The notes under the pieces were generated by a model. It was not told the DNA's origin, did not search any database, and worked only from the letters and a program-made list of their open reading frames with translations. From Pseudomonadota bacterium (GTDB lineage Bacteria; Pseudomonadota; Alphaproteobacteria; Rhizobiales; Rhizobiaceae), in the NCBI GenBank assembly GCA_023419995.1, contig JAEZXF010000556.1, positions 1 to 6,181 on the forward strand: a stretch of DNA of 6,181 nt, read 5' to 3'. The translations under genes and the position numbers were made by a program. Shown in pieces: positions 1 to 6,181 of this stretch; the stretch's first letter is position 1; every line of letters begins with the position of its first letter.

Positions 1-516
1 GCCGAGGCGGTAGAGAGCGCACCGGCGGCGGACGTCGACGAGGCCGCCCAGGCGGCGAGCGAGGACACCGCGCCCCCGGCCGAGGCCGAGGTTGAGGCCG
101 CGGAGCCGGTGGTCGAGGAAGCGCCGAAGAAGAAGCCCGCACGCCGCACCACCCGGAAGGCCAAGGCTGCCGAGCCGGCCGAGACCGAGGTCGCGGAAGC
201 GGCCGCGGCGCTCGACGAGGCCCCGGCCGAGGAAGCGCCGGCCGCCAAGCCGAAGCGCGCGCCGCGCCGCAAGGCTGCCCCGAAGGCCGAGGCGGCGGCG
301 GATGCCGGCGCAGCAGTCTCCGAGGAAGCCGTGCAGGAAGGCGCGGCGGAAGCGGCGGCGCAGGCCGAGGCCGACGAGGCCGTTGCCGAGGTGATCGAGG
401 CCGCGGCGAAGGTCGTACCCTCCGAGCCCGTCGTCACTTCGACCTCGTCCAGCGCGGCGGACGAGGACGGCAAGCCGCGCAAGGGCGGCTGGTGGCAGCG
501 CAAGAGCTTCTTCTGA
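1..516 (+). CDS. rne: Ribonuclease E, C-terminal tail (5' end outside window)
   Basis: This is the last 171 codons of RNase E, the endoribonuclease that starts mRNA decay and rRNA processing and scaffolds the RNA degradosome. The reading frame is open from base 1 and stops at TGA 514-516. The catalytic S1/RNase E core lies upstream of the window. What is visible is a low-complexity, disordered tail rich in Ala, Glu and Pro, with two basic patches (about codons 43-55 and 83-95) that look like RNA-binding segments between acidic stretches. The last residues read KPRKGGWWQRKSFF. A C-terminal GWW motif is known in Caulobacter RNase E as the docking site for polynucleotide phosphorylase, and similar ends are usual in alphaproteobacterial RNase E. 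Identity rests on this tail and end motif only, since no catalytic domain can be seen. The gene is followed by a strong terminator, so it ends its transcription unit. Confidence 0.85.
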   Translation, partial: AEAVESAPAADVDEAAQAASEDTAPPAEAEVEAAEPVVEEAPKKKPARRTTRKAKAAEPAETEVAEAAAALDEAPAEEAPAAKPKRAPRRKAAPKAEAAADAGAAVSEEAVQEGAAEAAAQAEADEAVAEVIEAAAKVVPSEPVVTSTSSSAADEDGKPRKGGWWQRKSFF

Positions 517-526
517 GAAGCCTCTT
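502..526 (+). other. Hairpin spanning the rne stop codon
   Basis: GCTTCT (506-511) pairs with AGAAGC (516-521) around a TCTG loop. After one bulged C (522) the stem continues with AAGA (502-505) against TCTT (523-526), giving about 10 base pairs. The TGA stop (514-516) lies in the loop and the top of the 3' arm. It lies 20 bases upstream of the terminator hairpin and is separate from it. No T-run follows, so it is not itself an intrinsic terminator. Its role is unknown; it could affect termination of translation or the stability of the 3' end of the mRNA, or could be chance. Confidence 0.45.
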
Positions 527-545
527 GGGCTTACCGAGAAACAGG

Positions 546-572
546 AAAAACCGGCGCTTGCGCCGGTTTTTT
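546..572. terminator. Bidirectional intrinsic terminator between rne and the aminotransferase gene
   Basis: An A-rich left arm plus CCGGCG (546-556) pairs with CGCCGG plus a T-run (561-571) around a CTTG tetraloop (557-560). On the plus strand the hairpin is followed by T567-T572, serving rne. On the minus strand the A546-A550 run becomes the U-tract, serving the aminotransferase gene, whose stop is at 584-586. One element therefore ends both convergent genes. The GC-rich stem, stable CUUG-type loop and U-tract on each side are textbook features. Confidence 0.93.
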
Positions 573-583
573 CATGTCGGATG

Positions 584-1729
584 TCACAGCCAGCCCCGGA
601 GGCGGTCGACGGCGGTCGCCACGTCCGCCTCGCTGCCGGCATAGGACAGGCGGAGATAGCGGTTGCCCTCGGCGGTGTCGAAGTCGAGGCCGGGGGTGGC
701 GGCGACGTGGCACTCCGCCAGGAGCCGCCTGGCGAAATCCATGCTGTCGTTGGTATGGCGCGTGACGTCGCAATAGGCGTAGAAGCCGCCGTCCATCGGC
801 GCTGCCAGCGGCAGGCCGAGTTGTGGCAGGGCCTTGTCGAGCAGGGCGCGGTTCGCCCGGTAGCGCTCCTTGACGCGTTCCAGCCCGGCCGTCGCCTCGA
901 ACGCATGCGCGGCCGCGACCTGCGACAGCTCCGGCGCGGAGATGTAGAGGCTCTGCGCGATGCGCTCGATCGGACGCACCAGCGCCTGCGGCAGGACCAT
1001 CCAGCCGACGCGCCAGCCGGTCATGCAGTAGTATTTCGAGAACGAGTTTATCACCGTCACGTCGTCGCCCAGCGACAGCGCCGTGACGTCGCCGGCCGTG
1101 TAGGAGAGCCGGTGGTAGATCTCGTCGGAGATGACCGCGATACCCATCTGCCGCGCCGCCTCGACCAGCCGGGAAAGCGCGGCGGCGGGAATCACCGCCC
1201 CGGTCGGATTGGCGGGGCTGGCGAAAAGAACGCCCTTCACGGGGCGCTCGCGATGCGCCTTCTCCAGCAGCTCCGCCGTCAGATACCCCTCGCCTTCGAG
1301 CCGGATCTCGACCGGCTCCAGCCCGAGGGCGGCGAGGATGTTGCGGTAGGCCGGGTAGCCCGGAACCGTGATCGCCACGCGGTCGCCGGGATCGAACATG
1401 GCGAGGAAGGCGAGGTTGAAGCCGGCCGACGAGCCGGTGGTGACGGCGATGCGCTCCGGCTCGACGTCGACGCCGTAGTGGTCGCGGTAGTACACGCCGA
1501 TCACCTGGCGCAGCTCCATCGTGCCGAGCGCGTCGGTATAGCCGATGCGGCCGCCGGCGAGCGCGCGCGCCGCCGCGTCGCGCACGACCTGCGGCGCGGG
1601 ATCGGAGGGCTGGCCCACCGCCAAGGACACGACGGGATGCCCCGCGGCCTTCAGCCGGTTGGCCTCGGCCAGCACGTCCATGGCATGGAACGGCTCGACC
1701 GCGCTGCGTCTGGAAATGGCGACCGCCAT
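584..1729 (-). CDS. Class I/II PLP-dependent aminotransferase (aspartate aminotransferase family)
   Basis: This is a 381-residue fold-type I aminotransferase, normal family length, moving an amino group between an amino acid and a 2-oxo acid using pyridoxal phosphate; it has no signal peptide and should be cytoplasmic. Visible family motifs are the Tyr/Gly segment GYTDALG (about 63-69), the phosphate-side TTGSSAG (97-103), SPANPTG (171-177, Asn174 contacting the cofactor), SDEIYH (201-206, Asp202 and Tyr205 for the cofactor ring), the Schiff-base lysine Lys232 in NSFSKYYCMTGWR with Arg240, and Arg360 in YLRLSYA, which binds the substrate carboxylate. The start at 1729 is chosen because AAGGAG lies five bases upstream; a longer reading from 1768 has no such site. 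The substrate cannot be told from sequence: aspartate, alanine, aromatic or other amino acids are possible. It is transcribed divergently from the M48 protease gene and convergently with rne. Confidence 0.9.
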   Translation of the reverse strand: MAVAISRRSAVEPFHAMDVLAEANRLKAAGHPVVSLAVGQPSDPAPQVVRDAAARALAGGRIGYTDALGTMELRQVIGVYYRDHYGVDVEPERIAVTTGSSAGFNLAFLAMFDPGDRVAITVPGYPAYRNILAALGLEPVEIRLEGEGYLTAELLEKAHRERPVKGVLFASPANPTGAVIPAAALSRLVEAARQMGIAVISDEIYHRLSYTAGDVTALSLGDDVTVINSFSKYYCMTGWRVGWMVLPQALVRPIERIAQSLYISAPELSQVAAAHAFEATAGLERVKERYRANRALLDKALPQLGLPLAAPMDGGFYAYCDVTRHTNDSMDFARRLLAECHVAATPGLDFDTAEGNRYLRLSYAGSEADVATAVDRLRGWL

Positions 1730-1857
1730 GGCTGCTCCTTCTGGGTGTCGGCATCGGCTGCGCCGCACAAATGCCCGAAAGATTTGGGCATCACAAGTTC
1801 ATGAACCGTCATGTCTTCCCTTTTCAGCGCATCCCCGGTCGGCTAGCTGTGTCTGCC
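1730..1857. promoter_or_regulatory. Divergent promoter/operator region with two palindromes
   Basis: This 128-base gap separates the divergently transcribed aminotransferase and M48 protease genes, so it should hold promoters for both. ATGCCC (1771-1776) and GGGCAT (1786-1791) form an inverted repeat, extended inward by AAA/TTT next to an unpaired G. GTTCATGAAC (1797-1806) is a perfect 10-base palindrome six bases further on. On the minus strand TTGTGA (1791-1796 read in reverse), 17 bases, then CATTTG is a weak -35/-10 candidate for the aminotransferase gene; it overlaps the first palindrome. I found no convincing -10 for the protease direction. The palindromes could be operators for a dimeric regulator, but no known box is matched. 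Confidence 0.4.
1735..1740 (-). promoter_or_regulatory. Ribosome binding site of the aminotransferase gene
   Basis: On the minus strand this reads AAGGAG, five bases before the ATG at 1729. It decides the start in favour of MAVAIS over the in-frame ATG 13 codons upstream. Confidence 0.8.
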
Positions 1858-3246
1858 ATGCTTTCGGTGTTCTCCAGGGCCCTGACGGGCCGCCTTCCCG
1901 CCGTCGCGGCGCTCGTCGCCGCGCTCGCCCTGCCGCCGTCCGCACCCGCCACGGCGCAGCAGCGCGGCCTGTCCGTGGTGCGCGACGCGGAGATCGAGGC
2001 GCTCGTCGCCGACTACGCGCGGCCGATCCTCGAGGCGGCGGGCCTCGGCAAGTCCGGCATCGAGATCATCCTGATCAACGATCCGTCCTTCAACGCCTTC
2101 GTCACCGGCCGCCGCATCTTCATGAACACCGGCACCCTGATGATGGCCGAGACGCCGAACGAAATCATCGGCGTGCTGGCGCACGAGGCGGGCCACATCG
2201 CCGGCGGCCACCAGCAGAGGCTGCGCGAGCAGCTCGCGCGGGCGCAGACGATGGCCGTCATCGCGACGCTGCTGGGCGCGGGCGCCGTCGCGGCGGGTGC
2301 GGCGACCGGAGCCGACGGCCTTGCGCAGTCCGGCGCCGGCATCGCCACCGGCGGCATGGAGGCGGCGCGCCGGTCCATCCTCGCCTACCAGCGCACGGAG
2401 GAGACGACCGCCGACCGGTCCGCGATCACCTATCTCGAGCGCACCGGGCAGTCGGCGCGGGGCATGCTCAAGACCTTCGAGCGGCTGGCCGGCGCGATGA
2501 CGCTGGCCGGCGTCAGGGTCGACCCGTACCAGATCAGCCACCCCATGCCGCGCGAGCGCATCGCCAACCTGGAGACGCTGGCGCGGGCTAGCCGGAACTT
2601 CGAGCGCGCGGACCCGCCGGCGCTCCAGCAGCGCCACAACCTGATGCGCGCCAAGATCGCCGCCTACACGCAGGGCCACGCCGCCGCGACGCGCATGTTC
2701 GCGCGCGACCCGCGCAGCGTGCCCGCGCTTTATGCCGACGCCATCGGCACCATGCTGTCGGGCAGCGCCCGCGCCGCCGTCGGCAAGATCGACGCGCTGG
2801 TCAAGGCCGCGCCGAAGAACCCGTATTTCCACGAGATGCGCGGCGACATCCTGATGAAGGCGGGGCGGCCCGCCGAGGCGGCCGAGGCCTTCGCGACGGC
2901 GATGCGGCTCGACGCGCGCCGGTCCGGCATCATCCAGATCGGCTACGGGCAGGCGCTGATGGCGACCGACAAGCCCGACCTCGTGCGCAAGGCGGTGGGC
3001 GAGCTGCAGTCCGGCCTTTCCCGCGACAAGAGCTACGCCGCCGGCTACCGCTACCTCGCGCAGGCGCACGGCAAGCTCGGCAACGTCGCCGAGGCGGAGC
3101 TGGCGACGGCGGAAGGCCACTTCCATTCCGGCAACCTCCGCGACGCCAAGATCTTTGCCGCCCGCGCCCAGCAGAAGCTGGCCAAGGGCACGCCGGCCTG
3201 GCTGCAGGCGCAGGACATCATCAACTACAGGCAACCGGCCCGCTGA
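1858..3246 (+). CDS. Secreted M48 family zinc metalloprotease with TPR-like C-terminus (BepA-like)
   Basis: This is a 462-residue periplasmic peptidase of family M48. A signal peptide covers about residues 1-34: Arg7 and Arg12, then a hydrophobic core, ending ATA before QQRG. The peptidase domain holds the zinc motif HEAGH (His109, Glu110, His113), the third ligand Glu182 in the E-x-x-A-D motif (EETTAD), and SHPMPRER with His228, matching the position of the regulatory 'His switch' near the zinc in E. coli BepA. A Gly/Ala-rich hydrophobic segment (about 132-167) sits between the zinc motif and Glu182, where BepA has its active-site loop. From about 255 to 450 the sequence is helical and TPR-like. 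Length is close to BepA (about 490). BepA degrades or matures stalled outer-membrane proteins; the same role here is inferred. In-frame ATGs at 1771 and 1801 are possible, but no candidate has a good ribosome site; 1858 was chosen because the signal peptide begins there. The DsbA-like gene follows after 26 bases. Confidence 0.9.
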   Translation: MLSVFSRALTGRLPAVAALVAALALPPSAPATAQQRGLSVVRDAEIEALVADYARPILEAAGLGKSGIEIILINDPSFNAFVTGRRIFMNTGTLMMAETPNEIIGVLAHEAGHIAGGHQQRLREQLARAQTMAVIATLLGAGAVAAGAATGADGLAQSGAGIATGGMEAARRSILAYQRTEETTADRSAITYLERTGQSARGMLKTFERLAGAMTLAGVRVDPYQISHPMPRERIANLETLARASRNFERADPPALQQRHNLMRAKIAAYTQGHAAATRMFARDPRSVPALYADAIGTMLSGSARAAVGKIDALVKAAPKNPYFHEMRGDILMKAGRPAEAAEAFATAMRLDARRSGIIQIGYGQALMATDKPDLVRKAVGELQSGLSRDKSYAAGYRYLAQAHGKLGNVAEAELATAEGHFHSGNLRDAKIFAARAQQKLAKGTPAWLQAQDIINYRQPAR

Positions 3247-3272
3247 CGGCCGCCCCAATCGAGGACTCATTC

Positions 3273-4079
3273 ATGAGCAAGGCCATCGCTCTCGGCATCG
3301 CCGGCGTCACCGTTTCCTTCGCAATGCTGGCGGCGGGGTTCCTGGCGGGCAGCCGCGGCGACCTCGCCGCCGCGCCCCATGCCGCGGACGGCGCGCGTCC
3401 GTCGCTGGCGCAGGCGGCCTCGCGGGCCGAGGTCGAGGCGATCGTGCGCACCTACCTCATCGAGAACCCCGAGATCCTGAACGAGATGCAGATCGTGCTC
3501 GAGGACCGCCAGCGCGAGGAGCAGCGGCTGGCCGTGCTCGACGCCATCGGCTCGTCGTCGGACGCCATCTTCAACGCGGACTACGACGGCGTCGTCGGCA
3601 ATCCCGAGGGCTCGACGACGGTGGTCGAGTTCTTCGACTACAATTGCGGCTACTGCAAGCGCGCCTATGACGACATGGCCGCCATGGTCGCCGAGGACGG
3701 CAACCTGCGCTTCGTGCTGAAGGAGTTCCCGATCCTCGGGCCGGATTCGCAGCGGGCGCACATCGTGTCGATGGCCTTCCGCACGCTCGCGCCCGAGAAG
3801 TACCCCGAGTTCCATCGCGCGCTGCTGCTCGGCGGTCGCGCCTCGGAGGCGGCGGCGATCAAGGCCGCCCTCGATCTCGGGGCGGACGAGGCGGCGCTGC
3901 GCGAGGAGATGAAGAACCCCGCCATCCTCGAAGCCTTCAACGACACCTACGAGCTCGCCCAGAAGCTGTCGATCACCGGAACGCCTTCCTACATCATCGG
4001 CCAAGAGGTCGTTTTCGGCGCGCTCGGCAAGGCCGTGCTGAAGGAGAAGGTCGAGCTCGCCCGCACCGACGCGGAGTGA
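3273..4079 (+). CDS. DsbA/ScsC-family thiol-disulfide oxidoreductase, membrane-anchored
   Basis: This 268-residue envelope protein makes or rearranges disulfide bonds in exported proteins. Residues 4-26 form a hydrophobic segment, either an N-terminal anchor or an uncleaved signal. A Pro/Ala linker follows, then a helical region (about 50-92, EVEAIVRTYL and onward) resembling the N-terminal domain of ScsC proteins, which in some members drives trimerisation. The thioredoxin-fold domain carries the redox motif Cys125-Gly-Tyr-Cys128 within FFDYNCGYCKRA, an inserted helical region (about 155-230), and the cis-proline loop TGTPSY with Pro238. GAGGA at 3261-3265, seven bases before the ATG, supports the start. 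It lies 26 bases after the M48 protease gene on the same strand, so the two are probably co-transcribed. Whether it works as an oxidase, as DsbA does, or as an isomerase, as some ScsC proteins do, cannot be decided from sequence. Confidence 0.92.
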   Translation: MSKAIALGIAGVTVSFAMLAAGFLAGSRGDLAAAPHAADGARPSLAQAASRAEVEAIVRTYLIENPEILNEMQIVLEDRQREEQRLAVLDAIGSSSDAIFNADYDGVVGNPEGSTTVVEFFDYNCGYCKRAYDDMAAMVAEDGNLRFVLKEFPILGPDSQRAHIVSMAFRTLAPEKYPEFHRALLLGGRASEAAAIKAALDLGADEAALREEMKNPAILEAFNDTYELAQKLSITGTPSYIIGQEVVFGALGKAVLKEKVELARTDAE

Positions 4080-4368
4080 GGCGACGCCCGTCCGGAACAT
4101 CCGCTGTGGACATGAAAAGAACGCACTTGCGCTCTTTGCCTCGCCGCCTATGCCCTTTATAGAGGTGCGCGGCATGCAGGAACCACGGATTCCCGATATC
4201 GTGTTTGCCCCAGGCGGCCCAGCGTCTCCTTGCCCGGCTCAGGCAGCCCGGGCGGAGCCGGCCCCTGCAGGCGCGCTCACGGCCTCGGAAGCCTAGGTAC
4301 GAGACAGGCGCGCAAGGCGCTGCCGCCGCTGCGGCGCGGCTGAGAAGAACGCAAGGGACGGGACGAAG
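4080..4368 (+). other. Intergenic region and accB leader; aroQ absent
   Basis: This 289-base gap holds no clear gene. Right after the dsbA-like stop there is no hairpin with a T-run, so read-through into accB is possible. A likely promoter lies at 4126-4162. Downstream are about 200 bases of GC-rich leader. CCGGCTC (4234-4240) pairs with GAGCCGG (4255-4261) around a 14-base loop, and CAGGCGCGC occurs twice (4268-4276 and 4305-4313). An ATG at 4174, with AGAGG eight bases upstream, opens a 40-codon frame ending TAG 4294-4296. Its third positions are only about 65% GC, well below the neighbours, so I do not call it a gene. Many related genomes have aroQ (3-dehydroquinate dehydratase) at this place; no frame here resembles it. 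Confidence 0.5.
4126..4162 (+). promoter_or_regulatory. Candidate sigma-70-type promoter of accBC
   Basis: Two overlapping candidates lie in this comparatively A/T-rich stretch: CTTGCG (4126-4131), 16 bases, CTATGC (4148-4153); and CTTTGC (4134-4139), 17 bases, TTATAG (4157-4162). Both resemble the alphaproteobacterial CTTGAC-N17-CTATAT pattern only in part. Position and composition support a start of transcription near 4160-4170, leaving a leader of about 200 bases before accB. Confidence 0.35.
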
Positions 4369-4836
4369 ATGTCGACCAGGAAATCCGGGATTGACCAGCA
4401 GCTGATCCGCGATCTCGCGGGCATCCTCGACGAGACGAACCTGACGGAGATCGAGGTCGAGCAGGACGACCTGCGGATCCGGGTGTCGCGGACGCCGGCC
4501 CCGGTGCAGGCCCATGCGCCCGCCCTTGCCGCGCCCGTGCCGGCCGCCGCTGCTGCGGCTCCCGCTTCCGCCGCGCCGGCTTCCGCCGCGGCCGACACGT
4601 CGCGCAACGCCGTGCCCTCGCCGATGGTCGGCACCGCCTACGGCGCGCCCGCGCCCGGCGCCAAGCCGTTCATCGAGGTCGGCCAGACGGTCAGGGAAGG
4701 CCAGACGCTGCTCATCATCGAGGCGATGAAGACGATGAACCAGATCCCCTCGCCGCGCGCCGGCACGGTGACGGCCATCCTGTTCGAAGACGCGCAGCCC
4801 GTCGAGTTCGGCGAGCCGCTCGTCGTCATCGAATGA
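4369..4836 (+). CDS. accB: Acetyl-CoA carboxylase biotin carboxyl carrier protein (BCCP)
   Basis: This is the biotin-carrying subunit of the four-part acetyl-CoA carboxylase; its biotin moves carboxyl groups from AccC to the carboxyltransferase AccAD to make malonyl-CoA for fatty-acid synthesis. The 155 residues, similar to E. coli (156), comprise a helical N-terminal segment with the typical DLRIRVSR strand (1-41), a flexible Ala/Pro linker (about 42-80), and the biotinyl domain (81-155). The biotin-accepting lysine is Lys121 in EAMKTMN. The segment [18 protein letters not shown] (84-101) keeps the protruding 'thumb' found in bacterial BCCPs, which separates it from biotin domains of other carboxylases. 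The ribosome site is weak: a purine run AAGGGACGGGACGAAG directly before the ATG. accC follows 13 bases later, the standard accBC operon. No damage is seen. Confidence 0.97.
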   Translation: MSTRKSGIDQQLIRDLAGILDETNLTEIEVEQDDLRIRVSRTPAPVQAHAPALAAPVPAAAAAAPASAAPASAAADTSRNAVPSPMVGTAYGAPAPGAKPFIEVGQTVREGQTLLIIEAMKTMNQIPSPRAGTVTAILFEDAQPVEFGEPLVVIE

Positions 4837-4849
4837 CAGGGGCGGGCCC

Positions 4850-6181
<1,332 letters not shown>

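Noticed and set aside
1..420. Repeated GCCGAGGC-like units as a tandem repeat array or mobile element.
   Set aside because: They are the codons of the Ala/Glu-rich RNase E tail, irregular in spacing, with the frame kept open throughout.
581..1804. A 407-codon open frame on the plus strand opposite the aminotransferase gene, and a similar shifted frame on the minus strand (531-1754).
   Set aside because: They overlap the aminotransferase, which carries all family motifs. Their products are Arg-, Gly- and Ala-rich with no recognisable domain, as expected for shadow frames in GC-rich DNA.
1797..1806. An SOS (LexA) box at GTTCATGAAC.
   Set aside because: The alphaproteobacterial LexA site is the direct repeat GTTC-N7-GTTC; here the half sites are inverted and adjacent.
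1771..1857. Upstream in-frame ATG starts (1771, 1801) for the M48 protease.
   Set aside because: Neither has a ribosome site, both would put extra residues before the signal peptide, and the stretch holds palindromes better explained as regulatory DNA. The choice is not certain.
1545..2591. A 348-codon plus-strand frame crossing the divergent region into the protease gene.
   Set aside because: It runs antisense through the aminotransferase and out of frame through the protease; the Arg-rich product is typical of a shifted frame.
1843..3270. A 475-codon minus-strand frame opposite the M48 protease.
   Set aside because: It has low-complexity composition and no domain; it is opened by the codon bias of the real gene.
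4174..4296. A 40-codon frame as a true small gene or aroQ remnant.
   Set aside because: Third-position GC is well below the neighbours, the peptide has no resemblance to the AroQ start, and its ribosome site overlaps the predicted -10 region. Kept only as part of the leader finding.

Overview
This window looks like ordinary chromosomal housekeeping DNA from a high-GC alphaproteobacterium, most likely of the order Hyphomicrobiales (Rhizobiales). The grounds are the strongly GC-biased third codon positions, the Ala/Glu/Pro-rich RNase E tail ending in a GWW motif, and alphaproteobacterial signatures in the biotin carboxylase. I do not assign a genus. I saw no insertion sequence, integrase, CRISPR array, tRNA, rRNA or compositional island.

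Layout: (1) 1-516 (+) is the 3' end of the ribonuclease E gene (rne), whose last codons form a hairpin across the stop codon. (2) 546-572 is a strong intrinsic terminator that works on both strands and separates rne from the convergent next gene. (3) 584-1729 (-) is a class I/II PLP-dependent aminotransferase. (4) 1730-1857 is a divergent intergenic region with two palindromes. (5) 1858-3246 (+) is a secreted M48 zinc metalloprotease with a TPR-like tail (BepA-like). (6) 3273-4079 (+) is a membrane-anchored DsbA/ScsC-type thiol-disulfide oxidoreductase, 26 bases downstream and probably in the same operon. (7) 4080-4368 is a 289-base gap holding a likely promoter and a long accB leader. (8) 4369-4836 (+) is accB and (9) 4850-6181 (+) is accC, cut by the window edge a few codons before its expected end.

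Two functional units stand out. The protease and the DsbA-like protein form an envelope protein-quality pair; in E. coli, BepA and disulfide enzymes both act on outer-membrane assembly substrates such as LptD, so the pairing is biologically sensible. AccB (biotin carrier) and AccC (biotin carboxylase) together form the carboxylase half of acetyl-CoA carboxylase, the committed step of fatty-acid synthesis. In many relatives aroQ lies between the dsbA-like gene and accB; here it is absent and the gap is non-coding or nearly so.

No undescribed biological system is visible. The points most worth a second look are the accB leader and missing aroQ, the palindromes between the divergent genes, the protease/oxidoreductase pairing, the hairpin over the rne stop codon, and the C-terminal GWW motif of RNase E.
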